In this document: in pieces, positions 36,132-45,591 of the stretch
Numbering within the stretch: the stretch's first letter is position 1
How the letters are laid out: every line of letters begins with the position of its first letter
DNA from: Bacteroidota bacterium
GTDB taxonomy: Bacteria > Bacteroidota > Ignavibacteria > Ignavibacteriales > Ignavibacteriaceae
Direction: 5' to 3'
NCBI GenBank assembly: GCA_020161395.1
Contig: JAIUOE010000013.1
Span: 1-64,000 of the forward strand
Length of the DNA: 64,000 nucleotides
Notes under the pieces: generated by a model
What the model was told of the DNA's origin: nothing
Databases searched by the model: none
What the model saw: the letters and a program-made list of their open reading frames with translations, nothing else
Translations under genes and position numbers: made by a program

Positions 36132-38816
36132 ATGACCTGTAGATACAGTTTATTAAGTTGTGCTATTTTTACGATCGTTTTGGTACAAACCATAAAATCA
36201 CAGGTACCAGACGGGATACTTTTCGGGAAAAATTTTGCACAAAACAGCTTTTGGAATATATCTGAACCCGATGAAAGGCAAATTGACTGGGAGAAACTAT
36301 TCTCTCACGGTATCCATAATGTTTGGGAAGCAGAAGGAGGCAGTGGTGGTATGTATCCCGGCACTGTCAGAATGAACCGTGACTCCAATTACACAACCGT
36401 CATAAGCGATCAATCGGGGAGTTATATCAAAACCAAATTACCTGAAAGGTGGCTGACAGACACAACCTGCAACAAAACCCGCCAGGAAATCACACTCGTT
36501 GAAGGTCCTTTCATTTATCAGGAAAGGGATTACAGGTTTACAAATCTGCCGGGACTTCCAAATTCAATGCTGATACAATATCTGGCACAATTTAAGTTAA
36601 AGGGAGGAGGAAGGCCTGATTCGAACATCACGGTTTGTTCATTACGGGTGAATCTGAACCTGACAGATATATCGGGGAAGACGACAACCGTCACATTAGC
36701 GGGAAAGGAAGTAAAACGGGATGATTTGTCCGATGAATATTTTACGCTGATCATTCTTCCATACGATTTGCGAATAATAAGCAGTCCCAATAACAGTTCA
36801 TCCGGTACAATCGACCCGCAGAGCATAAAATCGATGAATATATCGTATGCAGTTGTACTTCCTGAAGGTATCAGCACATTGAACCACGGTGAACTTTACA
36901 TCGATAATATTGAAGTTATGGATGAGTTAATCTGGTATGTTTATGGCAGAGACAAGGAAAGAATACTGGAACGCTTCTCGCTGAAGAACGGCCAAATGCT
37001 CAGTAAGACGAACAGCAATATAAAGACAGGATACCTCAACAAAAAAGATGAGATTGCTGAGAAGGGTCACTCCGGACGGACTCCTCATTCAGGGAGCGGT
37101 CGGGCTGTTGTACCAACCATCCGCTATGTGAAAGCGGGCAACCCGACACCTGTGTATCCATACACAAGTTGGGCGACTGCATCTGACAGTATACAAAAAG
37201 TTGTGGACATGTGTGAGAGTGGAGATACGATACTTATTGGAACGGGTATTTACAGGGAGCAGGTGGTATCAGAACACCAGGGAAGAGACCTTGCGATAAT
37301 CGGTGTTGATGTTGACAGTTGTATCGTGGATTTGAGTGGGTTTCCTCAGTTTTCTGAGATATATGCGTTTTTTATGAGAGATAATCTTACACTTGAAAAC
37401 CTGTTGTTTAGAACAAAGAAAGCCACTACTTACCATAGCGGTCTCTATATATCACGACCAACAGGAATAGCAAAAGTCCGTATTCGTAATAATTGGTTTC
37501 AAGGGAATTTTCGATGTGCACTGTCTGTATGGTCTGGAACAGGAGAAGTTTCAATGAATCTATTTACGGGTACCGAAACAGCAATTGAGACTGCTTATCA
37601 AACATCAGCTTCTCCAATAGAAATAAAGTCAAACATAATGTATAAAAATACTTACACATTATCATTAAGTACAGGTCTTATAAGCGGAAACTTGATATTA
37701 TATAATGACTGGAAGGCAATTTCATTAGGGCTCTTCGGCGGAACGTCTAAATTCTATAATAATTTAATTTCATTTGGGGGTCAATCGTCAACGGGTGTTG
37801 GGATGGGACGCGGTTATCTTGAAAACAATATCTTCAGATTCTTTACGAAAGCTGTTGAGTCTTGGACAGCAAACACGCCAATCAATTTTATAAACAACAT
37901 AATTGATTCATGCGGAATGGTATTCGATTTATACAGAGAAAATGTGGTAGCAGGAAATATAAATTACAACAACTTCTATGGCAACGGCACAATCTCCAAT
38001 GACATTTCAAAACTTGATCCCGATACTCTGATCTACACTTCATTTGACCCGATGTATGAAGGCACCGACAGTAGCAATTACCGTCTTCAGATGTATTCCC
38101 CCCTCATAGATGCCGGTGACCCGACCATCCTTGATGTTGACGGAACCAGTAGTGACATCGGAAGATATGGAGGTCCCTATGGTCAGAGATACGAATATCT
38201 TGATCTTGCACCCAAAAAACCAAGGTTTACTCTTGTTACCAAAAAACCGGTAAGCATTGAAACACGCTGGCGGGGAGGTACAGAGGCGGATTTCAATTCA
38301 TTTTCGCTTCACAGGGGGAAAGACCCGTATTTCATCCCGGGAGAATTAAACAGAATATATACGGGCAGAGACACAATGTTTACCGATTCACTCTCTGACC
38401 CGACAGGAAACTATACATACAAAATTACAGCGAAGGATAATCAGGGACTTGTAAGTAAATGGGACAGTGTAACGGTGGTACTGACAGATATTGCTGAAGG
38501 AGGTGAACTTTCACCCAATGGAGTGGTACTCTACCAAAATTATCCCAACCCGTTCAACCCATCCACAACAATAAGATTCAGGCTTGAAGAACCGGGAGAG
38601 GTGATACTGAGGGTTTACGATGTAAACGGAGGAATTGTGGCAGTATTGAACAACGGCTGGCTTCCTGCCGGAGAGCACGAGAGGGATTTCACCCCGGGAA
38701 AGACAGGAACGATGAATGACATGGCATCAGGAGTATATTTCTACAACCTCACCGTAAGGGATGCAAACCTGAAACCCCTGTTCATCCGCTCGGACAAGAT
38801 GCTTTTTGTGAAGTAG
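36132..38816 (+). CDS. Secreted beta-helix protein with T9SS sorting domain
   Basis: 894 residues. Signal peptide (~1-24). Residues ~25-310 are a beta-rich N-terminal domain I do not recognise. Residues ~335-690 are a right-handed parallel beta-helix (pectate-lyase fold; starts VRYVKAGN and SGDTILIGTGIYREQVV). An FN3-like segment spans ~705-790. The C-terminal ~85 residues are a type A T9SS sorting domain with NYPNPFNPSTTIRF (~809). The protein is probably exported through the type IX system and attached to the surface or released. Polysaccharide binding or cleavage is possible; no catalytic residues could be assigned. Nonamer arrays bracket the gene. Confidence 0.85.
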   Translation: MTCRYSLLSCAIFTIVLVQTIKSQVPDGILFGKNFAQNSFWNISEPDERQIDWEKLFSHGIHNVWEAEGGSGGMYPGTVRMNRDSNYTTVISDQSGSYIKTKLPERWLTDTTCNKTRQEITLVEGPFIYQERDYRFTNLPGLPNSMLIQYLAQFKLKGGGRPDSNITVCSLRVNLNLTDISGKTTTVTLAGKEVKRDDLSDEYFTLIILPYDLRIISSPNNSSSGTIDPQSIKSMNISYAVVLPEGISTLNHGELYIDNIEVMDELIWYVYGRDKERILERFSLKNGQMLSKTNSNIKTGYLNKKDEIAEKGHSGRTPHSGSGRAVVPTIRYVKAGNPTPVYPYTSWATASDSIQKVVDMCESGDTILIGTGIYREQVVSEHQGRDLAIIGVDVDSCIVDLSGFPQFSEIYAFFMRDNLTLENLLFRTKKATTYHSGLYISRPTGIAKVRIRNNWFQGNFRCALSVWSGTGEVSMNLFTGTETAIETAYQTSASPIEIKSNIMYKNTYTLSLSTGLISGNLILYNDWKAISLGLFGGTSKFYNNLISFGGQSSTGVGMGRGYLENNIFRFFTKAVESWTANTPINFINNIIDSCGMVFDLYRENVVAGNINYNNFYGNGTISNDISKLDPDTLIYTSFDPMYEGTDSSNYRLQMYSPLIDAGDPTILDVDGTSSDIGRYGGPYGQRYEYLDLAPKKPRFTLVTKKPVSIETRWRGGTEADFNSFSLHRGKDPYFIPGELNRIYTGRDTMFTDSLSDPTGNYTYKITAKDNQGLVSKWDSVTVVLTDIAEGGELSPNGVVLYQNYPNPFNPSTTIRFRLEEPGEVILRVYDVNGGIVAVLNNGWLPAGEHERDFTPGKTGTMNDMASGVYFYNLTVRDANLKPLFIRSDKMLFVK

Positions 38817-38819
38817 AGC

Positions 38820-38900
38820 CTCAGAGTTTCAGAACTTCTGAACTTCCGAGATACTGAGGTACTGGAGTTCCGAGGTTCAGGAGTTCTGAAGTAATGAAAC
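38820..38900. repeat. Nonamer array starting three bases after the beta-helix gene stop
   Basis: Nine 9-nt words from CTCAGAGTT to TAATGAAAC, beginning three bases after the TAG (38814-38816). The first ~40 nt are nearly self-complementary (CTCAG...CTGAG with CAGAACTTCTG inside), so a hairpin is likely. Confidence 0.65.
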
Positions 38901-38983
38901 ATCTCCCAACTCAATTGTTAATAGAATTGATAGTTAGGGAAATAATCTATATATTTCGAGATGAGATTTTTTAAGGAAATTCA

Positions 38984-40561
38984 ATGAATATTGATAAAGA
39001 CCTGCTCTCGATACAAGAGGCAAGAGAGCTTTCGAGGAGAGCCAAAGAGGCTCAAATGGAATTCAAGCATTTCTCACAGGATCAGGTTGATCGCATTGTA
39101 AAGGCGATGGCTGACGCAGGTTATGCTGCTGCTGAGAAACTCGCAAAAATGGCTTGTGAAGAGAGTGGATTTGGAAAGTGGCAGGACAAGGTAATAAAGA
39201 ATCAGTTTGCCACCAAAAATGTATGGGAATCGATAAAAGACTTTAAAAGTTGTGGTGTAATCGAGAGTTTACACGGCGGCAAAGTACTAAAAATAGCAGA
39301 ACCGATGGGAGTTGTTGCCGCACTGGTTCCTTCCACTAATCCGACTTCGACAGCAATGTTTAAGGCTATTATTTCCCTTAAATGCAGAAACGGCATAGTT
39401 GCCTCGCCTCATCCAAGAACAGTGAACTGTACTGCTGAAGCCCTCGCAATTGTTGCCCAGGCGGCTGAGAAGGAAGGTGCTCCGAAAGGATTGATTCAGT
39501 GCCTCCGGACACCTACAATCGAGGGGACCGAAGCCCTGATGAAAGATAAAAACATAGCTGTGATACTCGCCACCGGAAGCACTCCAATGGTTAAGGCAGC
39601 CTACAGTTCGGGGACTCCTGCATACGGCGTGGGAGCGGGCAATGTCCCTGCATTCATTGAGAAAAGTGCCAATGTAAAAAAAGCGGTTCTCGATATTGTT
39701 TATGGAACCACTTTTGACAATGGGACACTATGTTCTTCCGAACAGGCGATGATAGTGGACAGGTCAATCAAAGAAACAGCAATTGCAGAGGCGAAATCCG
39801 CCGGTTGCTACTTTGTTAATGGGGAAGAGAAAAAGAAACTTGGGGCTGCAATTCTTAAAGGTGGCAGAATAAATCCGGAAATAGTGGGAAAACCTGCTCC
39901 ATGGATTGCCAACTATGCGGGATTTACTGTTCCGGAGAATATCAAAGTTCTTGTTGCTGAATGTGACAAGGTAGGGAAGGAAGAGCCCCTTTCATACGAA
40001 AAATTGTCTCCGATACTTGCTTTTTATACGGTTGACGGCTGGCTTGAAGGCTGTCATAAATGCATAGACCTCCTGCATTTCGGCGGGGTGGGGCATACAA
40101 TGGTAATTCATTCGAACGACCGTGAGATTATAATGAAATTTGCTTTGGAGAAGCCTGCTTTCAGAATTCTATGCAATACTGTTTCCTCCATAGGGGCGGT
40201 TGGTTATACAACAGCACTTCTTCCATCCCTGACTTTGGGACCCGGAACATGGGGTGGCTCGATTGTTTCCGAGAATGTCAGCGCCAAACACCTTATGAAC
40301 ATAAAACATCTGGCATTTGAGGTGAATCCGGTAAATCACGGAAATTCTCTTTCGGGAATGGGTGATAATATTACCCGTTCGCAAAGCTATCTTCAGGAAA
40401 TTGAGGAAAGACTGAGAGCAAGAGCGGGTAACCCGGTGATAAACCAGAATAATGCTGTGAAAGAAACTCCGAAAAAAGAAGCTAAAAACCCGGAGAGTTC
40501 GGGAGAGAAAGTGCTGACGGCGGCAGAAGTGCAAAAAATAATCGACGAGTTCAAGTTTTAG
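38984..40561 (+). CDS. Acylating aldehyde dehydrogenase (EutE/PduP-like) with C-terminal tag
   Basis: 525 residues. Converts an aldehyde, CoA and NAD to acyl-CoA. The Rossmann domain has the NAD region [22 protein letters not shown] (~205), and the catalytic Cys lies in [16 protein letters not shown] (~250). It lacks the alcohol dehydrogenase half of AdhE. After the fold (ends ~480) come a flexible Lys/Glu/Pro linker and a final amphipathic helix, [15 protein letters not shown]. This linker-plus-helix layout resembles encapsulation peptides that direct enzymes into bacterial microcompartments. No shell gene is in the window. PHP-domain gene follows directly (stop TAG then ATG). Confidence 0.88.
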   Translation: MNIDKDLLSIQEARELSRRAKEAQMEFKHFSQDQVDRIVKAMADAGYAAAEKLAKMACEESGFGKWQDKVIKNQFATKNVWESIKDFKSCGVIESLHGGKVLKIAEPMGVVAALVPSTNPTSTAMFKAIISLKCRNGIVASPHPRTVNCTAEALAIVAQAAEKEGAPKGLIQCLRTPTIEGTEALMKDKNIAVILATGSTPMVKAAYSSGTPAYGVGAGNVPAFIEKSANVKKAVLDIVYGTTFDNGTLCSSEQAMIVDRSIKETAIAEAKSAGCYFVNGEEKKKLGAAILKGGRINPEIVGKPAPWIANYAGFTVPENIKVLVAECDKVGKEEPLSYEKLSPILAFYTVDGWLEGCHKCIDLLHFGGVGHTMVIHSNDREIIMKFALEKPAFRILCNTVSSIGAVGYTTALLPSLTLGPGTWGGSIVSENVSAKHLMNIKHLAFEVNPVNHGNSLSGMGDNITRSQSYLQEIEERLRARAGNPVINQNNAVKETPKKEAKNPESSGEKVLTAAEVQKIIDEFKF

Positions 40562-41611
40562 ATGTTTGTTTATTCAGGATCCCTGCATATACATTCAAAA
40601 TTTTCAGACGGTTCGGGCGAAGTTCGTGAAATAGCGAACCTCGCCAATGAATCGGGGCTCGACTTCATTATCCTTACAGATCACAACACTCTTAGAGCGA
40701 AAGATGAGGGGTACGAGGGATTTTACGGTAAGACACTTCTTATTGTGGGGTGCGAAATAAATGATAAAGAGAATAAGAATCACTACCTAGCCTTTGGAGT
40801 GGACAAGACCTTTTCAACAAGAATGCCGGCTGCGCAGTATGTAAAAGCTGTCAATGATGCCGGGGGAATCGGCTTTTTGGCACATCCGCACGAAAAACGG
40901 GACTCGATGGAGCAACACCCGCCTTATCCATGGACTGACTGGGAAATTTCAGATTTCACCGGAATAGAGATATGGAACCACATGTCGGAATGGATGGAAA
41001 ACCTCACCGAGCAGAACAAATACAATTCTTTTGTACATCCACTCAGAACAATAGAGCGACCAGCCGAAGAAACTCTTGAGGTCTGGGACAGACTGAATCT
41101 GCAGCGGAAAGTAACAGCAATTGGAGGAATTGATGCCCATGCCCACCGGGTGAACCTGCTCGGATTTTTTGAAGTGGAGGTCTTCCCCTACAAAGTCCTT
41201 TACAGATCGATCAGAACCTATGTAATCCTTACTGAACGGATGTATCCCACTGATGACCCTGCTGTTCAGAACCATTATCAAAAGCTGATATTTGAGGCAT
41301 TAAAAGAGGGAAGAAGTTTCGTTGCGAATTACTATCACGGGGATGCCACGGGGTTCAGGTTTGTTGCATCTGCGGGGGGGCAAAATTACAATATGGGTGA
41401 TACGGTTCCACATGGCGAAAAAATCAATCTGCGGGTACTTGTACCTGCCCAGCTCGCCGTGATGAAACTTGTTCACAACGGCAGGATTATCGACGAGACT
41501 ACGGGCAGTGATATCGAGTTCGTTGTATATGAAAAAGGGGTTTACAGGGTCGAAGTTTATCATGAGGGGAGAGGATGGATATTTTCAAACCATATTCGTG
41601 TAGGAATTTAA
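40562..41611 (+). CDS. PHP-domain metal-dependent phosphoesterase-like protein
   Basis: 349 residues. Metal-binding PHP motifs: HIHSKFSDGSG (~11), LTDHNTL (~39), GCEIND (~61), LAHPHEK (~104) and GGIDAHAH (~193). Family members hydrolyse phosphoesters, for example histidinol phosphate or nucleotides; substrate here is unknown. The last ~100 residues form a beta-sandwich-like extension. ATG follows the aldehyde dehydrogenase stop immediately, so the genes are coupled. Confidence 0.85.
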   Translation: MFVYSGSLHIHSKFSDGSGEVREIANLANESGLDFIILTDHNTLRAKDEGYEGFYGKTLLIVGCEINDKENKNHYLAFGVDKTFSTRMPAAQYVKAVNDAGGIGFLAHPHEKRDSMEQHPPYPWTDWEISDFTGIEIWNHMSEWMENLTEQNKYNSFVHPLRTIERPAEETLEVWDRLNLQRKVTAIGGIDAHAHRVNLLGFFEVEVFPYKVLYRSIRTYVILTERMYPTDDPAVQNHYQKLIFEALKEGRSFVANYYHGDATGFRFVASAGGQNYNMGDTVPHGEKINLRVLVPAQLAVMKLVHNGRIIDETTGSDIEFVVYEKGVYRVEVYHEGRGWIFSNHIRVGI

Positions 41612-41666
41612 AGAAATTACGGTTATCTTTGTTATTCGCAATTTTTAGAATTTAGAAAGGTTAATA

Positions 41667-42353
41667 ATGGCTAAACCTGTCAGCAAATTTAAACAAAAAG
41701 AAATCAAAAGAGAAGCATCGGTCGAACTGTATTACCGTGTTCTCGGCTGGTACGAAGAGAATAAAAAGATTGTTTTCGGCGGTCTTGCTGCATTTGTTAT
41801 AATCATTGCAGCAATCGTGTTTTACGGAATTAACAAAAAGCAGAATGATGAAGCTGCAGGAACCGCTCTTACGCTCGTTCTTTCACAGTATGAATCAGGC
41901 GCGTATCTTCAGGCAATTGACGGTGACCCTGCCAAGAAAATTATCGGATTGAAAAAAATCGCCGAAGACTTTTCCGGGACCGAAAACGGTGAGGCTGCAA
42001 AAATATATGCCGCTAACTCATACAACTACCTTGGAAAACAGGAAGAAGCTTTCAAATATTACGATGACTATTCAGGCAGTAACCCGATTTTCAAAGCTGC
42101 GGCCGAAGTCGGCAAAGCGGGCTACTATGAAATGAAAAAAGAATATGAAAAAGCCGTGGAAGGTTATGAGAAGGCAGCAAGCTTTTCAAAAGACAATCCT
42201 ATGAATGCACAATACCTTTTGAATGCTGCAATTGTTTACATCGAGATGAACAATAAAGAGAAAGCAAAAGATATTCTTATTACTTTAAAAACCGATTATG
42301 CAAAGTCGACTGTTATTCCTGAAGTTGACCGTTACATGTCGATAGTCGAATAA
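41667..42353 (+). CDS. Membrane-anchored TPR protein (YfgM-like)
   Basis: 228 residues. One membrane helix (~38-58, KIVFGGLAAFVIIIAAIVFYG) follows a basic cytoplasmic N-terminus. The periplasmic part is built of TPR-like helical pairs (~95-225). It resembles the YfgM/tetratricopeptide family that assists periplasmic folding at the Sec machinery. AGAAAGG precedes the ATG, and a -7-like TATCTTTG lies at 41624. It is probably co-transcribed with bshB1. Confidence 0.8.
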   Translation: MAKPVSKFKQKEIKREASVELYYRVLGWYEENKKIVFGGLAAFVIIIAAIVFYGINKKQNDEAAGTALTLVLSQYESGAYLQAIDGDPAKKIIGLKKIAEDFSGTENGEAAKIYAANSYNYLGKQEEAFKYYDDYSGSNPIFKAAAEVGKAGYYEMKKEYEKAVEGYEKAASFSKDNPMNAQYLLNAAIVYIEMNNKEKAKDILITLKTDYAKSTVIPEVDRYMSIVE

Positions 42354-42363
42354 GGCAATAAAG

Positions 42364-43083
42364 ATGAAGATTGATGCCATAGTTTTTGCTGCACATCCGG
42401 ATGATGCCGAACTCTCGATGGGTGGTACCATCGCCAAACTTGCATCACACGGGATGAAGGTTGGAATAATTGACTGTACGAGGGGTGAGCTGGGAACCCG
42501 CGGTTCTGCCGAGATAAGACAACACGAAGCCATTCAGGCAGGAATTGTTTTGAAAGCTGAATTTAGAGACAATTTTAACATTCCTGATGGTGAGATACAG
42601 GTGAATCGCGAAAATCTGCTGAAGTTTATTCATGCGATCAGAAAATACAAGCCTAAAGTTATTTTTGCGCCATACTTTAATGACAGGCATCCTGATCATA
42701 TCGCAGTGAGTCAGCTCGCAAAACAGGCATATTTCTATTCAGGTGTTGGGAAAATCCACACATTCGAAAATGAACATATGCAACCATCTTACAGACCTTC
42801 GGCTCTCTATTATTACATGCAGACTTATGAGTTTGAGCCTTCGTTTATAGTTGACATTTCAGGATACTTTGATACAAAGATGAAATCTGTAAAGGCGTTC
42901 TCGAGTCAGTTTTTTGACCCCAAAAACAAAGAGCCTGAGACATTTATCAGCAAACAAGGTTTTCTCGACTTCATTGAATCAAGATCAAAATTGTATGGAT
43001 TCAGAATCGGGAAAGATTACGGCGAGGCTTTTTATTCAGAAGAGGCAATCGAACTTGATCTTGTGCATAAACTGAAACATTGA
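42364..43083 (+). CDS. bshB1: Bacillithiol biosynthesis deacetylase BshB1
   Basis: 239 residues, PIG-L/LmbE-like zinc deacetylase. The zinc motif AAHPDDAELSMGGTIAKL (~9-26) and the later HPDH in NDRHPDHIAVSQL (~115) are present, as is the family segment TRGELGTRGSAEIRQHEA. It would remove acetate from GlcNAc-malate to give GlcN-malate in bacillithiol synthesis, a low-molecular-weight thiol. bshA and bshC are not in the window. A bidirectional terminator follows. Confidence 0.9.
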   Translation: MKIDAIVFAAHPDDAELSMGGTIAKLASHGMKVGIIDCTRGELGTRGSAEIRQHEAIQAGIVLKAEFRDNFNIPDGEIQVNRENLLKFIHAIRKYKPKVIFAPYFNDRHPDHIAVSQLAKQAYFYSGVGKIHTFENEHMQPSYRPSALYYYMQTYEFEPSFIVDISGYFDTKMKSVKAFSSQFFDPKNKEPETFISKQGFLDFIESRSKLYGFRIGKDYGEAFYSEEAIELDLVHKLKH

Positions 43084-43103
43084 TTTCTGTTCAAATATTA
43101 AAA

Positions 43104-43136
43104 AAGGCTGTCCCGCAATGAGACAGCCTTTTTAAT
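43104..43136. terminator. Bidirectional terminator between bshB1 and the cupin gene
   Basis: Stem AAGGCTGTC (43104-43112) with GACAGCCTT (43122-43130), flanked by A-run and T-run so it can act for both convergent genes. Confidence 0.9.
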
Positions 43137-43168
43137 TTTAAAGAACTGCAGTGAAGTTCGCGGAAATT

Positions 43169-43660
43169 CTATCTGCAAAGTCTCTTTACGATTTCAAGAG
43201 GGAACTGCGAATAGAGGATATCTTTTTCGGCGAGTTGGAAATCATTAAAATCGAATCCAGGCGCTACCGAGCAACCCACCAAAGAAAAGTCACCGCCATC
43301 TGCCACTTCTGCTGCAAACCAGACACCTCGAGTTATGGTAAACTGTGGTTCTGCACCATCTTCAAGTCCGAGTGTTGTTGTTATCACTCCTTTTCCCGGA
43401 TGGAGGCAGTGCAACAGCACGGGAGAACCGTCGTAGAAATGCCATGTCTCGTCTGAATTTACCTTATGGAATGCGGAGAAATTCCCGGACACGAGCATAA
43501 AATATATCTGAGTGGAAAATGATCTGTTGCCACCATACCTTTCGGGAAGGGCAGATTTTTCAATTTCCTCGTCTGAACGGTATGTTTCACCAAAGAAACC
43601 TCCTTCCGGATGTGGGTTCAGATGAAGTTTCCCGATCCAGTATTCTTTGTTGCGGTTCAA
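43169..43660 (-). CDS. Cupin domain protein (DUF985 family)
   Basis: 163 residues, single RmlC-like cupin. Family features: LHLNPHPEGGFFGETYRS at the N-terminus, FHKVNSDETWHFYDG (~70) carrying the His/Glu of the cupin site, and GCSVAPGFDFNDFQLA (~137). Structures of relatives show a small-molecule pocket but no proven activity. Start is TTG at 43660 with AGGAG nine bases upstream. It follows the acyl-CoA synthetase gene by 25 nt. Confidence 0.88.
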   Translation of the reverse strand: MNRNKEYWIGKLHLNPHPEGGFFGETYRSDEEIEKSALPERYGGNRSFSTQIYFMLVSGNFSAFHKVNSDETWHFYDGSPVLLHCLHPGKGVITTTLGLEDGAEPQFTITRGVWFAAEVADGGDFSLVGCSVAPGFDFNDFQLAEKDILYSQFPLEIVKRLCR

Positions 43661-43685
43661 GTATCAATTCTCCTGAGATGAGAAA

Positions 43686-45515
43686 TCAGGCATACATTCT
43701 TTCAATTTCTTCAGCGTACTTCTTTTCGACAATCTTTCTTTTGATTTTCATTGAAGGTGTCATCTCTCCATCTTCGATCGTAAAAGCTCTTTCCATCAAG
43801 GCGAATTTTCTGACTTTTTCATAGCTCGCGAGAGGTTTCTGAATGTTTACGATTTCCTTTTCGTAAAGCTGAATGATCTCCTTTTTCTTTATGAGGTCAG
43901 GAACATCCACATATTCGACATTGTTGGCTTTGGCGAAATCCTTAAGATTATCATAATCCGGTACGATAAGCGCACTCAGAAAAGTTCGTTTATCGCCAAT
44001 TAGCACAAACTGCTCTACATATTTGTTTGCGAGGAAAAGATTCTCAATTGGTGTCGGGGCTACATATTTTCCACCCGATGTTTTGAAAAGATTCTTTTTC
44101 CTGTCGGTGATGAGGAGGAATCCATCTGAATCAATATATCCGATATCTCCTGTGTGAAGCCAGCCGTCTTTTATGGTTTCGGCAGTTTCGTGCGGGAGTT
44201 TGTAGTAACCTTGCATGATGTTTGGTCCCTTGGCAAGGATTTCGCCATCATGATCATCAGGATGCTCCTTAACAATTTTCACCTGTACACCCGGTATTAT
44301 TTTACCAACGGCTCCAAATTTGTATGCCTCAACTCTGTTCACTGCAATCACGGGGGAGGATTCAGTTAGTCCGTAACCTTCAAGTATCAATATTCCAAGT
44401 GCTTCGAAAAATTCACCGATTGGTCCGGGAAGTGCTGCTCCACCTGAGACGAAGAACTTCAGTCTGCCCCCGGTTCTTTCCCTGATTTTCTTAAGCACGA
44501 GAGCATCGGCAGCTTTATGCTTTAATTTAAGTGCCATTGGTATTTTGCCGGCTTTTTTGGCTTTGACGAAATCTTTTCCGACTTGAAGCCCCCAATGGAA
44601 AATTTGTTGCTTTTTCTCTGATCCGCTTTCTACAGTCTTGATTACCCGGGCATGGAATCTCTCAAAAAGTCTGGGCACAGCGGTCATGAGAGTAGGCCGC
44701 ACTTCAACCATGTTTTGTGGGACGGTTTCAATACTTTGAGCGAAGGCGACCTGACTACCGGAAGCGAGTCCGAGATAAAATCCCGCCATTCTCTCAAAAA
44801 TATGGCAGAGGGGGAGGAATGAGAGGAACACTTCGTTATGTGTAACTTCTATTACCTCGAGGACAGACAGTACATTGGAAACAATATTGTGGTGAGTCAG
44901 AAGCACACCTTTAGGTTCACCTGTAGTTCCGGAAGTGTAGATAATAGTACAAAGGTCATACTCTCTCACACGGGAACTCATTTCGACAAACAGACCCGGA
45001 CTGAATTTTCTGTGTTCTTCTCCCATTTTCTGCAGATGTTTCAGTGAATAGAGGCCTGTAATTGAATCATCGGCATCCTTCTCGTTGATCACAATTATAT
45101 TCTCTACGCTCGGGCACTGATCTTTTACCTTGAGATATTTCGAGAGCAACAGTTTATTGGAAACGACTACAACTTTGGCTTCAGAATTATTTACTATAAA
45201 TCCGATATCATTTGGAGTGAGGGACGGATAGAGGGGAACATCCACAGCACCAATTCCGAGTATGGCAAAATCGAGCATCATCCACTCAGGCCGGTTTTCA
45301 GCGAGAAGGACAATTTTATCTCCCTCTTTTACTCCAATCGAGAGAAAACCGTGTGCCATCAGTTCCACTTCCGTCTTGACCTGCTGATAAGTGATATCCA
45401 CATATTCTTTGCCGACTTTATGTTTCAGCATAACCTTCGAGGGGTCTTTGCCATAGTCATCTACAAGAATTCTGAATAGTTCAGGGATTGTTTTAAAATT
45501 TCTTGATGGTCCCAT
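43686..45515 (-). CDS. Long-chain acyl-CoA synthetase (AMP-binding)
   Basis: 609 residues. ANL superfamily: P-loop TIIYTSGTTGEPKGVLLTHHN (~191, split here only for reading), GYGLTESSP (~378), and the GWLHTGDIGYIDSDGF (~450) and TSGGKYVAPTPIEN motifs of the C-terminal lid domain. It activates fatty acids as acyl-AMP and then acyl-CoA at the inner face of the membrane. FadD15-like form common in Bacteroidota and Actinobacteria. In an operon with the downstream cupin gene. Confidence 0.93.
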   Translation of the reverse strand: MGPSRNFKTIPELFRILVDDYGKDPSKVMLKHKVGKEYVDITYQQVKTEVELMAHGFLSIGVKEGDKIVLLAENRPEWMMLDFAILGIGAVDVPLYPSLTPNDIGFIVNNSEAKVVVVSNKLLLSKYLKVKDQCPSVENIIVINEKDADDSITGLYSLKHLQKMGEEHRKFSPGLFVEMSSRVREYDLCTIIYTSGTTGEPKGVLLTHHNIVSNVLSVLEVIEVTHNEVFLSFLPLCHIFERMAGFYLGLASGSQVAFAQSIETVPQNMVEVRPTLMTAVPRLFERFHARVIKTVESGSEKKQQIFHWGLQVGKDFVKAKKAGKIPMALKLKHKAADALVLKKIRERTGGRLKFFVSGGAALPGPIGEFFEALGILILEGYGLTESSPVIAVNRVEAYKFGAVGKIIPGVQVKIVKEHPDDHDGEILAKGPNIMQGYYKLPHETAETIKDGWLHTGDIGYIDSDGFLLITDRKKNLFKTSGGKYVAPTPIENLFLANKYVEQFVLIGDKRTFLSALIVPDYDNLKDFAKANNVEYVDVPDLIKKKEIIQLYEKEIVNIQKPLASYEKVRKFALMERAFTIEDGEMTPSMKIKRKIVEKKYAEEIERMYA

Positions 45516-45591
45516 TAACTGCTTGTGCCTCGCATTTAATTGAAATGATTACCGGGAATTATTAATGTAAAAATACAAAAAATTGTTCATT

